A stretch of 64,000 bases of DNA from Variovorax ginsengisoli (GCF_030486595.1 NZ_JAUJZH010000033.1:17739-81738), one strand, 5' to 3'; numbered from the stretch's first letter, positions 1 to 8,411 are shown. A program made the numbers and translations. The notes: generated by a model not told the origin, from the letters alone.

Positions 1-26
1 CTAACGTTTTGGTGCGTACTTGTCAT
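1..26 (-). CDS. HxlR-family regulator, N-terminal fragment at window edge
   Basis: Read on the minus strand from base 26, the first codons give M-T-S-T-H-Q-N-V. The complete HxlR regulator at 49540 starts M-T-S-T-H-Q-Q-V, and the surrounding bases also match. The gene runs off the left edge, so only its first eight codons are visible. It is divergent from the SnoaL-SDR gene at 78, exactly as hxlR and its SDR are arranged near 49.5 kb. The identification rests on this short homology plus the conserved arrangement. Confidence 0.6.
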
Positions 27-77
27 GAGGTGAGCGTAGGCCGAGCATCCGTGCATTGCAACTACCCGTTGACTTCC

Positions 78-1175
78 ATGAACGTCCAGACCCCTGACGC
101 CATTGCGCGATTTCTTGATTCGCGTGGGCCCAACAATGAAGCCTCGCTCAGCGAGTACTTCCACGCGGATGCCGTTGTTCGAGACGAGGGCCAGACGTTT
201 CATGGCTTGAACGCCATCATCGCCTGGAAGGCGGCAGCTGAAGCCAAGTACCAGTATCGACTGATGCCGCTCGGCCTGTCGCGGGAAGGCGGCACGTTCA
301 AGCTGTTGGCGCACCTTGAAGGCAATTTCCCAGGAAACCGCGTCGATTTGATGCACGTCTTTGGCCTCAGGGACGGACTCATCGAAACTCTCGAAATTCG
401 GCCACCTGTCGAGCTCGAAGGTCGAAGGGCGCTCGTCACGGGCGGCACCAAGGGGATTGGAGCTGCCGTGGTCGCGCAACTTACCCGGGCTGGAGCCACG
501 GTGTTGACGACAGCCCGCTCCGCGCCTGCGGACCGCGGGAAGGCGGCCTTCGTGGCCGCAGACCTGTCCACTGCAGCCGGCTGCGACGAGGTTGCACGCG
601 CCGTCGAGGAACAGCTCGATGGCGTTGACATCGTGGTCCATGTGGCCGGGGGCTCTTCGGCGCCGGCCGGCGGCTTCGCGGTGCTCGATGACGACGAATG
701 GCAAAAGGCGATTGCCATGAACCTTTACGCTGCCGTTCGGATCGACCGAGCCATCCTGCCGGGCATGCTTGCCCGCGGTGTGGGCGTCATCGTGCATATC
801 ACCTCCATCCAACGGCAGATGCCGTTGCCGGAGGCAACAACTGCCTACGCTGCCGCCAAGGCCGCCCTGTCGACGTACAGCAAGAGCGTGTCCAAGGAGG
901 TCAGTCCAAAGGGTGTGCGTGTGGTGCGCGTCGCGCCTGGCTGGGTGGAAACCGAAGCCGCTGTGGACCTCGTCGAGAGAATCGCCAAGGAGAACGGAAC
1001 TGACTATGACGGTGCACGCCGCTCCCTCATGAACTCCCTCGGGGGCATACCGCTTGGGCGTCCTGCCAGGCCGCAGGAAGTCGCAGAACTGGTCGAATTT
1101 CTGGTGTCACAGCGCGCAGCCTCCATCACCGGGGTCGAATACGTTATCGACGGGGGCACAGTTCCCGTTGCGTGA
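78..1175 (+). CDS. SnoaL-like/SDR fusion oxidoreductase (copy 1)
   Basis: A 365-residue protein with two parts. Residues 1-115 look like a SnoaL/NTF2-type cone fold (phrases FHADAVVRDEGQTFHG and HLEGNFPG). From about residue 118 there is a classical SDR domain with the NAD(P)-binding motif TGGTKGIG, HVAGG in place of NNAG, the catalytic TAYAAAK and a C-terminal DGG. The ATG at 78 gives the same start as the 49487 copy; a longer reading from base 9 has no homologous support. A near-identical copy at 48390-49487 carries a stop codon, so this is the intact one. SDRs usually oxidise or reduce alcohol/ketone groups with NAD(P)H. The substrate is unknown, and how the SnoaL part contributes is inference. 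Confidence 0.85.
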   Translation: MNVQTPDAIARFLDSRGPNNEASLSEYFHADAVVRDEGQTFHGLNAIIAWKAAAEAKYQYRLMPLGLSREGGTFKLLAHLEGNFPGNRVDLMHVFGLRDGLIETLEIRPPVELEGRRALVTGGTKGIGAAVVAQLTRAGATVLTTARSAPADRGKAAFVAADLSTAAGCDEVARAVEEQLDGVDIVVHVAGGSSAPAGGFAVLDDDEWQKAIAMNLYAAVRIDRAILPGMLARGVGVIVHITSIQRQMPLPEATTAYAAAKAALSTYSKSVSKEVSPKGVRVVRVAPGWVETEAAVDLVERIAKENGTDYDGARRSLMNSLGGIPLGRPARPQEVAELVEFLVSQRAASITGVEYVIDGGTVPVA

Positions 1176-1601
1176 GGCAAGCTTCGGCGCTGCGCGGGCC
1201 TGAGCGGCGTAAGGCTGGAAAGCCGAATGTGGAGTTCGACCATCGAATCGGAAGGTTGGGCCGAACGTCGGCTGTTGCGGATTCCACACGGTCAACCCTG
1301 TCGGCTCACCGATACGCTCGACGAATTCTGCGCTGGTGATGGGACTACCAGTCTCATTCCAAACATCGTTGTGCGTATCGAGGAGGGCTTCAGCGATGGG
1401 CTGCCGAATCGCAGGCTCACGCTCCTCCAGGACGAGGAGCAACTCCTGTTCGCCAAACTCGTCTTGGCAGTCCGTCGCCAATTGGCCGATCGCGTCGAAG
1501 CACTGCCGCCAAGCACAGCCGGGAACCGGTGCTCGCGGCCGCAAGTGGAAGTGGCGCCGCCTTTTGCCGTGCCAATCCTGCTCGTTCCGCCGGCGGATCA
1601 C
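1107..1601 (-). CDS. hypothetical protein, doubtful
   Basis: An open frame beginning with GTG that overlaps the stop of the DUF3606 gene (GTGA) and ends antisense to the last 69 bases of the SDR gene. The central part (ELLLVLEEREPAIRQPIAEAL, then ITSAEFVERIGEPTGLTVW) has an ordinary protein-like composition faintly reminiscent of small DUF6985-type proteins. The basic N-terminus and the tail look random. It may be a decayed or truncated gene, so I keep it at low confidence. Confidence 0.3.
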   Translation of the reverse strand: MIRRRNEQDWHGKRRRHFHLRPRAPVPGCAWRQCFDAIGQLATDCQDEFGEQELLLVLEEREPAIRQPIAEALLDTHNDVWNETGSPITSAEFVERIGEPTGLTVWNPQQPTFGPTFRFDGRTPHSAFQPYAAQARAAPKLASRNGNCAPVDNVFDPGDGGCAL

Positions 1602-1780
1602 TCCCGCGACGCGAGATGTTCGCGCACGGCGGCGACGTGATTGCCTACCTTGGAAATGGTATCCCGCAGTTTCGCCTCAGTGCATCGAAGCTCCTTGCAC
1701 CAGTACTGCAACTCTAGGGAATCTTCCTCAAGGATCCGACCTGGATCCAGTGGCTGAAAATTCTTCAGGTCATCAGGCAT
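1598..1780 (-). CDS. DUF3606 family small protein
   Basis: A 60-residue protein whose sequence (MPDDLKNFQPLDPGRI, LQYWCKELRCTEAKL, ISKVGNHVAAVREHL) follows the DUF3606 pattern of short alpha-helical proteins common in proteobacteria. The family function is not known. The ATG at 1780 is preceded by a good ribosome-binding site (GGAGG about 8 bases upstream). Length and start agree with the family. Confidence 0.75.
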   Translation of the reverse strand: MPDDLKNFQPLDPGRILEEDSLELQYWCKELRCTEAKLRDTISKVGNHVAAVREHLASRE

Positions 1781-2017
1781 ACAGCCTCCTCAGGCAGCGT
1801 GGCCGGACCTTTATAGGCTTAAGCGAACCGATCTGCAAGGCGGCGGACAGCGCGAAATCCACCCGCCTGAGCGTCGGCTGTCAGGCGCCACGAACGCAAG
1901 CAGCCTTGCTCGTCGAACAAAATCCACTCAAGTCGCAGCTGACTGGCATCAGCGCGCAGCGCGTGTCAGGACTTCTGGGGATAGACCGCCGTGGACGGCG
2001 CTTGCGGCAGCTTGCAC

Positions 2018-2356
2018 TCATTCCTCAGGAAATATCCAAACGCGTTCGATGAGCCCGTTTGCCATGTGGTAGACCGCCACAACTTCGAACGGCCGTTCTC
2101 GCAAGCCGAACACACGCTCGTGGTCGACGACCTTGGTCCCGCATACCATTCGACTGAGAAGCTCGGCTCGATGGCTCTTTACGGCGAAGACTTTGGTCGC
2201 ATAGAGCTCCGAGATGGCGGCCTTGCCGGACGCAACCGGCTCCGTCGATGGCGCGCGATACAGTTCCGCATTCTCGGCGTAGGTCTCCAGGAACGCACTG
2301 AGGTCGTGTGCGTTGTAAGCCTCGAACTGGCGCTGAACAACGTGGACTGGCAACAT
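2018..2356 (-). CDS. SnoaL-like/NTF2-fold protein
   Basis: A 112-residue protein with the hallmarks of the SnoaL/steroid isomerase-like fold: an N-terminal helix (VVQRQFEAYNAHDLSAFLETYAENAEL), a middle strand region, and a C-terminal strand ending GLIERVWIFPEE. The ATG at 2356 is preceded by AGGAGGG at ideal spacing. Members are cyclases, isomerases or hydratases of small hydrophobic molecules, or have no known activity. It stands alone here, separated by 237 bp from the DUF3606 gene. Confidence 0.8.
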   Translation of the reverse strand: MLPVHVVQRQFEAYNAHDLSAFLETYAENAELYRAPSTEPVASGKAAISELYATKVFAVKSHRAELLSRMVCGTKVVDHERVFGLRERPFEVVAVYHMANGLIERVWIFPEE

Positions 2357-2465
2357 TGACTATCCCTCCTGAGCAGGCGTCGGTCCGCTCCCGCGAAGTA
2401 CGCGGCGCAGCCGACGGCGATGGGCTCACGCGACCTTGCTTGCCACTTGATGTCTCTCGCGAGCC

Positions 2466-3392
2466 TTAAGCCTCTTCGAAAGCCGGATCACTCAGGTACA
2501 TTCCGCAGTACCTTGCCCACAGCAGCATTGTCCACTCCCGATCCGACCACGATAGGTCCTGCTGCTGCACCTTGGCGATGAACTCCTCGTAGGTGATCAC
2601 GGCAAAGCTCGCGACCTCCGAAGCGCTGATCATTTCTCCAAAGCGCTGGCCTGTCTCGCGTGCCTCCTTGTCATCGGGCGCGCAGAACAGGCGCACATGA
2701 ACCTCATCGAACATGCCGCGCTGGCGCAGTCCCTCGCCCACGAGCTGGTTGCGAAAAAGCTGGTTGTAGCGACTGGAAGTCAGCGTCTCATAGCTCTCCT
2801 TGAACGTTGGCGAGCCGTTTCGGTGCAGATCAACGTAGGTATCACGCCGGTACTCGGTGGGAGAAAACGTGTCCGTGTACTTGCATTCCACGCCCACCAA
2901 ACCGCGCTTGCCGTTGCGCGTGTACTCGACTGCCACATCGAATGCGGAGTTGTCACCTGCCGGCTTGCCGGGTGCGTACTCAAAGTGAATCCCAACAACC
3001 TTTGCGCCACCAAGCCCGAACAGTGGCAGCAATGCACGCGAGGCGAGTTCCAGGTCGTCTGCCAGGTGACCAAAGAAGTTGAAGGCCAATGGCTGGCTGG
3101 AAAGGAGGTTGCAGCGCAGACGCCGCTCGTCGACGATACCCGCCGATGCACCGTCTCGGCCCTTGAGCGCCGCATCCACCGCTGCTGCCACACGATGGGT
3201 GAGGAAATTCCCGCGACCGGCTTGCCCATCGGCAAGGGCGTTGCAGACCGTCTGGTTGGCTTCGTTCGGCCTTGGGCCTTCGGGAAGATTGAGGACAAAC
3301 GCCCGCCACCATCCTTGGTGGAAGCGCATGCGAGCGGTGAACTTGGAACGATCGACGGGGAGTGTGCCGACGAGGGGTCTCAGAAGAGGCAT
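2466..3392 (-). CDS. PD-(D/E)XK nuclease-like protein (PGN_0703 type)
   Basis: About 308 residues. It contains the phrase LLSSQPLAFNFFG and then NSAFDVAVEYTR...GLVGVECKY, where D and the E-C-K triad form a D...(D/E)xK nuclease active site. This resembles the PGN_0703 group of putative restriction-type endonucleases. The ATG at 3392 was chosen because family-like sequence begins shortly after it; in-frame codons up to 3488 are less convincing. No methyltransferase or other restriction partner lies nearby, so it is an orphan. The nuclease assignment is from motif reading; the biological role is unknown. Confidence 0.65.
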   Translation of the reverse strand: MPLLRPLVGTLPVDRSKFTARMRFHQGWWRAFVLNLPEGPRPNEANQTVCNALADGQAGRGNFLTHRVAAAVDAALKGRDGASAGIVDERRLRCNLLSSQPLAFNFFGHLADDLELASRALLPLFGLGGAKVVGIHFEYAPGKPAGDNSAFDVAVEYTRNGKRGLVGVECKYTDTFSPTEYRRDTYVDLHRNGSPTFKESYETLTSSRYNQLFRNQLVGEGLRQRGMFDEVHVRLFCAPDDKEARETGQRFGEMISASEVASFAVITYEEFIAKVQQQDLSWSDREWTMLLWARYCGMYLSDPAFEEA

Positions 3393-3789
3393 GCTAGTTT
3401 GGTTCTTGCTAAAGGTTTGAACTATCGGATTGCTGATCGGCCTGAAGACAGCAGTCGATTGTTCATGCAGGCCCGTTGGTGTGCACACGCTTCAGCGTTT
3501 CACTCGACGTTTTTCAAACCAACCGTTGTGTGGAAGCTCCGCAATTCCGGCTTGTGCCCAATCTGGCTCCGCAATTCAACGGCGACGGCTGCAACGGGGC
3601 GTCTAGAACGTCAGGGATGCCAACTCCCTATCAAGTTGTGGTCTTGGCCAAATCGAGTCTTCGGCCGTCGCCGAGCGAGCATGCGCACGTATCGACCCCC
3701 ATCGGAGGCAGTCGATGAATCCAGGCGACACGGGCGTCCCATGGCTGCCCAGTTCGACAGGCCCAGCGCATGAATGGCGCCGCGACGAC
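3393..3789. other. gene-free stretch
   Basis: About 400 bases between the nuclease-like gene and the small membrane protein. I see no convincing coding frame, hairpin terminator or repeat here; frames that cross it have no protein-like character. Confidence 0.5.
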
Positions 3790-4098
3790 TCAGGACTCGT
3801 TCAGAAGACGGCGGAGCAAGCGCGCACGCAGGAGTGCCGTGAACACCCAGATCAGAATCGCGTTCGCGAACAGGCCCAGCGAGACGACCAGTGCCGCACG
3901 ATCTGCGAATCCATGGCTGAGGTCTAGGAGCAGAAGGGCCAGCGACCAGGGGAGGGCGCACAGGATCGCGACAGCCAGGAGGAGGCTCTGCTCGCTCGGA
4001 TGAAGCGCAGCAGCCGCCAAGGTCACCGCGAGGGCAGAGCACGCGCCCGGCAGCCACCAGGCGTGGCGATACAGCGGCGGCAGGCGATGGCTGGACAT
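3790..4098 (-). CDS. small integral membrane protein
   Basis: A 102-residue protein with three hydrophobic segments (ACSALAVTLAAAAL, LLLAVAILCALPWSLALLLL, LVVSLGLFANAILIWVFTALL) and a basic C-terminus (RARLLRRLLNES), as expected for an inner-membrane protein. The ATG at 4098 is preferred; a TTG at 4158 would add 20 residues. I do not recognise the family. It lies downstream of the LysR gene on the same strand with a 139-bp gap. Confidence 0.6.
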   Translation of the reverse strand: MSSHRLPPLYRHAWWLPGACSALAVTLAAAALHPSEQSLLLAVAILCALPWSLALLLLDLSHGFADRAALVVSLGLFANAILIWVFTALLRARLLRRLLNES

Positions 4099-4237
4099 GT
4101 CGAAATTGTGCGGTGCGCTCGGCAGTGGCGCGCGAGCAATTTCACACGCAATGCACAAGCCTTGGCATCTTGTCGCGCGCCGCCAACACGATGGCGGATA
4201 GCCATTCGGCTGGGCTCCGGCGAAAGCTCATCCTGTC

Positions 4238-5152
4238 TCATCGGTCGTCGAACGGCGCAAATACTTCCGCCACCCAGTCGACGAACAGCCGGGTCTTTGC
4301 GCTCAGATGCCGGTTGCTCGGATAGAGCACGTGAAGCGGTTGCCGTGGGCGGCGCCAGTCGTCGAGCACGGTGCGAAGCCTTCCGCTCTGGAGGTGAGGC
4401 GATACCATGAATTTGAAAGCCTGCCCCAGGCCGACGCCCGCGAGCAACGCGCTCAGGTGGGCCGTGCTCTCGTTGACCGCGACGACGACCTGCCCTTGCA
4501 CCAGGATCTGCTCGTCGCCCTTGTGGAACTCGAGCGGGAAGGCCCTGCCGGTAAGTGACGAGAAGTAGCCGGCGATGGCGTGTCCCCGCTCGCGGGGCAG
4601 CAGCTCCGAAGGATGCTTCGGGACGCCACGCGCGCCGAGGTAGAGAGGGCTCGCGCAGGTGACCCAATCGAGGTCGGCGATGCGTCGCGCGACCAGAGAC
4701 GTGTCGGCCAGTTCGCCGCCGCGAATCACGCAGTCGACCCCTTCGCCGATCAGGTCGATCGGCCGATCGCTGACACCCAGGTCGATGTGCAGCTCCGGAT
4801 GGCGCGCACGAAAGCCCGGCAGCGCCGGGATCAGGATCATGTTGGCCAGCACCGAGCCGACGTCGACGCGGATGCGGCCACGCGGCTGAGCCCGTGCGCG
4901 GCCGGCGCTTTCGTCCATCTCGTCGAGGTCGCCGATGAGGCGCGTGGCGCGCTCGTAGTAGGCCGCGCCCTCCGGCGTCACGCTGACCCGCCGCGTCGTC
5001 CGATGCAGCAGCTTCGTGGCGAGGTGGCGCTCGAGGTCCTGCACGAGCTTGGTCACCGTCGGGCGCGGAATGTTCATCGAATCCGCAGCCTTCGAGAACG
5101 TGCCCGACTCGGCGATCCGCACGAAGACGCGCAAGGCAAGCAGTTGGTCCAT
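4238..5152 (-). CDS. LysR-type transcriptional regulator
   Basis: A 304-residue LysR regulator. The N-terminal winged helix (FVRIAESGTFSKAADSMNIPRPTVTKLVQDLERHL) is followed by the LysR substrate-binding fold (VDVGSVLANMILIPALPGF, then GVDCVIRGGEL). It is closest in style to the AaeR/DmlR-like subgroup that controls neighbouring oxidoreductases. It is transcribed away from the SDR at 5261, and the 108-bp space between them contains two matching dyads, so it probably controls that SDR gene and itself. The inducer is unknown. Confidence 0.93.
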   Translation of the reverse strand: MDQLLALRVFVRIAESGTFSKAADSMNIPRPTVTKLVQDLERHLATKLLHRTTRRVSVTPEGAAYYERATRLIGDLDEMDESAGRARAQPRGRIRVDVGSVLANMILIPALPGFRARHPELHIDLGVSDRPIDLIGEGVDCVIRGGELADTSLVARRIADLDWVTCASPLYLGARGVPKHPSELLPRERGHAIAGYFSSLTGRAFPLEFHKGDEQILVQGQVVVAVNESTAHLSALLAGVGLGQAFKFMVSPHLQSGRLRTVLDDWRRPRQPLHVLYPSNRHLSAKTRLFVDWVAEVFAPFDDR

Positions 5153-5166
5153 GGTGCGGCTGATTA

Positions 5167-5220
5167 TTCAGATATGTGAATTAAGAAGTCAAGATTGTCG
5201 TATTTATTCATTTGTGTGAA
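5167..5220. promoter_or_regulatory. double TTCA-N6-TGAA dyad, probable LysR operator
   Basis: Two inverted repeats, TTCAGATATGTGAA (5167-5180) and TTCATTTGTGTGAA (5207-5220), lie exactly 40 bp apart, each preceded by TTA and followed by TTAA-like sequence. They lie between the divergent LysR and SDR genes. LysR regulators typically bind two such sites on the same helix face. The binding claim is inference. Confidence 0.65.
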
Positions 5221-5260
5221 CTTAATAAGCTTGGCTCACCTCAACACATCGGAGCCAGAC

Positions 5261-6025
5261 ATGGGCAACAAACTCTCTGAAAAGGTCGCAGTCATCACAG
5301 GCGGCACCACCGGCATCGGCCTGGCCGCCGCCAAGGCCTTCGCGTCGGAAGGCGCATTCGTCTACATCACGGGCCGCCGCCAGGCCGAGCTCGACGCTGC
5401 CGTGGCCGCCATCGGCGCCAGGGCGATCGGCGTGCAGGCCGACTCGACCCGGCTCGACGACCTGGATCGCCTGTACGAGATGGTCGGGTCGCAGCATGGC
5501 CGCATCGACGTGCTGTACGCCAACGCAGGCGGCGGCGAGATGCTGCCGCTGGGGGCGATCACCGAGGCGCACTTCGACCAGACCTTCGATCGCAATGTCA
5601 AAGGTGTGGTGTTCACGGTGCAGAAGGCGTTGCCGCTGCTCGACAAGGCGGCCAACGGTGCGTCCGTCATCCTGGCCGGCTCGACGACAGGCATCTCGGG
5701 CACCGCGAATTTCAGCATCTACAGCGCCACCAAGGCAGCGGTCCGGAACCTCGCCCGCAGCTGGGTGCTGGACCTCAAAGGCCGTGCGATCCGCGTCAAC
5801 ACGCTGTCGCCAGGGCCGATCCACACGCCGGGCCTGGTCGACCTTGCCGGGCCGGACGCCAAGCAGCAGCAAGGGCTGCTCGACTACCTGACCTCGCAAA
5901 TTCCCGTCGGGCGCATCGGGCAACCCGACGATGTGGCCAAGGCAGCGGTCTTCCTCGCCTCGGACGACTCGTCCTTCATCAACGGCATCGAGCTCTTCGC
6001 CGATGGCGGCATGGCCCAGGTCTGA
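5261..6025 (+). CDS. SDR family oxidoreductase
   Basis: A 254-residue classical SDR. Visible features are the cofactor motif TGGTTGIG near the N-terminus, YANAGG (NNAG position), the active-site serine in AGSTTGIS, the catalytic YSATK, and the C-terminal FADGGMAQV. The ATG at 5261 with GGAG upstream is the right start; the reading from 5195 would run through the operator region. It is followed 10 bp later by a SnoaL-like gene and is probably controlled by the divergent LysR regulator. Substrate unknown. Confidence 0.92.
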   Translation: MGNKLSEKVAVITGGTTGIGLAAAKAFASEGAFVYITGRRQAELDAAVAAIGARAIGVQADSTRLDDLDRLYEMVGSQHGRIDVLYANAGGGEMLPLGAITEAHFDQTFDRNVKGVVFTVQKALPLLDKAANGASVILAGSTTGISGTANFSIYSATKAAVRNLARSWVLDLKGRAIRVNTLSPGPIHTPGLVDLAGPDAKQQQGLLDYLTSQIPVGRIGQPDDVAKAAVFLASDDSSFINGIELFADGGMAQV

Positions 6026-6035
6026 GGCAGCCATC

Positions 6036-6416
6036 ATGAAGACCGCGCTCGAATTGCTTGAAGCCTATCAAGCCAGCATCCGCACCCCGGCCGCAGCCGC
6101 AGCCCTCTTTGCGGAGGACGGCGTACTCGAACTTCCAACGGTCAAGGCGCACGCCCAGGGGCATGCGGCCATCGAGAAGCTGATCTCCGGGCTGCTGGCG
6201 AAAATACCGGACTTCCGATTCAAGGACTTCAAGTTGTGGATCGATACGCCCGACAGGGTGTTCGGCGAATACGCCGTCGAGGCACACGTGATCGACACCG
6301 GCAAGCTCTATAGCCAAACCTATGCCGGCCTGCTGATTGCCGAGGGAGGAAAAATCAAACTGCTTCGCGAAGCACTGGACACGGCGGAGGCAGCGCGGGC
6401 ATTCAGCAAGGACTGA
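6036..6416 (+). CDS. SnoaL-like/NTF2-fold protein
   Basis: A 126-residue protein with a SnoaL/NTF2 pattern: ELLEAYQASIRTPAAAAALFAEDGVLELP, then HGHAAIEKLISGLLAKIPDF-like helices and a strand ending GKIKLLREALD. It starts 10 bp after the SDR stop and is surely cotranscribed with it. The SDR and SnoaL activities are side by side here but fused in one chain at 78-1175, which suggests a functional link between the two folds. The catalytic role is unknown. Confidence 0.82.
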   Translation: MKTALELLEAYQASIRTPAAAAALFAEDGVLELPTVKAHAQGHAAIEKLISGLLAKIPDFRFKDFKLWIDTPDRVFGEYAVEAHVIDTGKLYSQTYAGLLIAEGGKIKLLREALDTAEAARAFSKD

Positions 6417-6437
6417 ACGCGCGGGGCACGGCCTTCT

Positions 6438-7172
6438 TCACTCTGCAGCCGTTCCCGACACTTGCCGGTAGACGTTGGCGCCCAGTGCGGTGCCATGCAC
6501 CGCCAGATGCGCGCCCAACTGGATGGCTTGCAGCAATTCGGCGGCTGCCAGGCCTTGCGACAGGGCCGTGGGCACGATCCGCCGGATCGCATCCGGGTCG
6601 AAGGCCGTGAAGCACGCATGCAACGCCAGCTGCACCAGGCTGCGCTCCGCCAGGCTCAGCCCGGTGCCGGGGCCGCCCTGCTCGACGAAGTCGAGCAGCA
6701 CCTCGGCATAGCCGGGGTCGAGCCGTGCCACGCCGCGCAGGGCGAGGGCGTGCGGGGCACCGAGCCTGTCGATCCGGACCTGGAGCTTTTCATCGATGGC
6801 CGGCACCCCGCCGAGGTCGATGAACTCGCCCAGGATGTCGACGGCCTGGCCCACGCGGGCGATGCCCTGCACGGCCACCAGGTGCAGCACGTCGAAGATG
6901 TCGGCCCGGCTCGCGCCGACCTCGAGCGCCCGCTTCATGTGGGTCTGCAGGCCGGCCTCGAACAAATGCGACGACGACGTGTCGAGCGCCACGTAGATCA
7001 ACTCCACCATGCGTTCGCTCAGCGGCCCCGAGCGCGCGGGATGGCCGGCGTAGCGCGCGTAGTGCTGCACGAAGCCGGGGCAGGCGTCGAGCATGGTCTC
7101 GGTCCAGGGGCGCCAATAGCCGCGCTCGGCCATGAAGTACGCCTTGATCCGCGCGCGTTCGGGATCGCTCAT
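6438..7172 (-). CDS. carboxymuconolactone decarboxylase (CMD) family protein
   Basis: A 244-residue protein with two CMD/AhpD-like helical units. The first (about 55-125) contains LSERMVELIYVALDTSSSHLFEAGLQTHMKRALEVGAS; the second (about 160-235) contains LSLAERSLVQLALHACFTAFDPDAIRR. It lacks the CxxC redox pair of AhpD, so it is more likely a lactone- or ketoacid-acting relative. The start at 7172 overlaps the stop of the upstream SDR (ATGA), making it the last gene of the seven-gene minus-strand operon. The exact reaction cannot be told from sequence. Confidence 0.8.
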   Translation of the reverse strand: MSDPERARIKAYFMAERGYWRPWTETMLDACPGFVQHYARYAGHPARSGPLSERMVELIYVALDTSSSHLFEAGLQTHMKRALEVGASRADIFDVLHLVAVQGIARVGQAVDILGEFIDLGGVPAIDEKLQVRIDRLGAPHALALRGVARLDPGYAEVLLDFVEQGGPGTGLSLAERSLVQLALHACFTAFDPDAIRRIVPTALSQGLAAAELLQAIQLGAHLAVHGTALGANVYRQVSGTAAE

Positions 7173-8392
7173 CGCGGCGTCCCCGGCGCGGCCGCGCTGC
7201 AGACCAGCGTTTGACCGGTCAGGTACTGCGCGGCCGATCCGCAGAAGAAGCGCAGCAGCGGATGCAGCGTCTGCGGATCGACGCCGCTCGGCACTTCCAG
7301 CGCATTGATGCGCAGGGCGCGGCTGCCCCACTCGCAGGCGAGGGTCGAGACCATCATTCGAGCCGCGGCCCCGTCGCCTGCATCCTGCCAGCGGCGCGGC
7401 TGTGCCGAGGGCAGCAGCAGGGTGAGGCTGGCCTGCTGCGTGTAGCGCGCGGCGAAACGTGCAGCGGCTGCATGCACGGCCTGCAGCACGCCGGCCGATG
7501 CGCAGTGCAGCGGCGACAGATCGAGGGAGGCCGCATAGTGCGGCTGTTCGGCCGCCGTCGGCGCCACCCCTTGCCAGGCTTCGCCCTCACCGCCGCAGAC
7601 CTCCAGTTGCAAGGGCGTGTCCAGCGGCAGCGGCGGCAGTGTCGCGGGCGGCAAGGGCTGGCTGCCGCCATGGACCGACGAGCCGCCATTGACGGCAAGG
7701 ATCTGGCCGCGCAGCGGCGCAGCACCGGAACTGGCCAGGAAGTACAGCGCCTGCGCCATCTCTTCGGGCGCGGCCATGCGGCCGAGCGGGATCTTGCCCA
7801 GGGCGCCCTCGGGCTTGAGGCGGCCGGCCTGGATCAGTCCGTCCACCAGTTCGGTGCGGACGAATCCCGGCGCCAGCACCGTCACGCACAGGTCGGGCCG
7901 CGCTTGCGCCAGCGCCAGGCTCTGGGCGATGAGTCCCGCCTTGCTCGGGCTGTAGGCGCCGCGCCAGGGAATGGCATGCAGGCCGGCGCCCGATGCGACG
8001 TTCACGATGCGCGCGCCCGGCTTCAGCAGCGGTCCGCAGGCATCGACCACCGCCGCCGGCGCTGCCAGGTTGAGCGCCAGCAAGCGTGCCATCTGCGCCG
8101 CGTCCTGCTCGGCCAGGGGCGTGTTGGAGGCGTCCGACATGCCGGCGTTGTTGAGGATCGCATCCAGCCGGGGCGTGTCATCGCCGAGGGATGCGATCTG
8201 CACCGGGTCGGTCAGGTCGACGGCGCGCAGTTGATGCGGGGCGGAGGCCGGCGCCGGCAGGCTGCGACCCAGCTGCTGCAAGGCCGGTGCGTTGTGGTCG
8301 ACCAGCACGCATTGCCAGCCCGCGCCGGCGAACAGCCGTGCGGTGTCTCGTCCGATGCCGGAAGCCGCACCGGTGATCAGGACGGTCTGCAT
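7169..8392 (-). CDS. tandem SDR protein, second half degenerate
   Basis: About 407 residues. The first 250 form a normal SDR: TGAASGIG, NNAG, VASGAG and YSPSK, then VNGGSSVHGG. The last 150 look like a second SDR copy without an active site: AAARMMVSTLACEWGSRALRINALEVPSG replaces the YxxxK helix, and the end TGQTLVCSAA mimics the SDR tail. No second cofactor loop is visible. The ATG at 8392 is preferred; a GTG at 8401 is also possible. It lies within the beta-oxidation-type operon and overlaps the CMD gene by four bases. It probably oxidises an alcohol intermediate. Confidence 0.82.
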   Translation of the reverse strand: MQTVLITGAASGIGRDTARLFAGAGWQCVLVDHNAPALQQLGRSLPAPASAPHQLRAVDLTDPVQIASLGDDTPRLDAILNNAGMSDASNTPLAEQDAAQMARLLALNLAAPAAVVDACGPLLKPGARIVNVASGAGLHAIPWRGAYSPSKAGLIAQSLALAQARPDLCVTVLAPGFVRTELVDGLIQAGRLKPEGALGKIPLGRMAAPEEMAQALYFLASSGAAPLRGQILAVNGGSSVHGGSQPLPPATLPPLPLDTPLQLEVCGGEGEAWQGVAPTAAEQPHYAASLDLSPLHCASAGVLQAVHAAAARFAARYTQQASLTLLLPSAQPRRWQDAGDGAAARMMVSTLACEWGSRALRINALEVPSGVDPQTLHPLLRFFCGSAAQYLTGQTLVCSAAAPGTPR

Positions 8393-8411
8393 CCGCGACA
8401 CCGCCCGCGTC

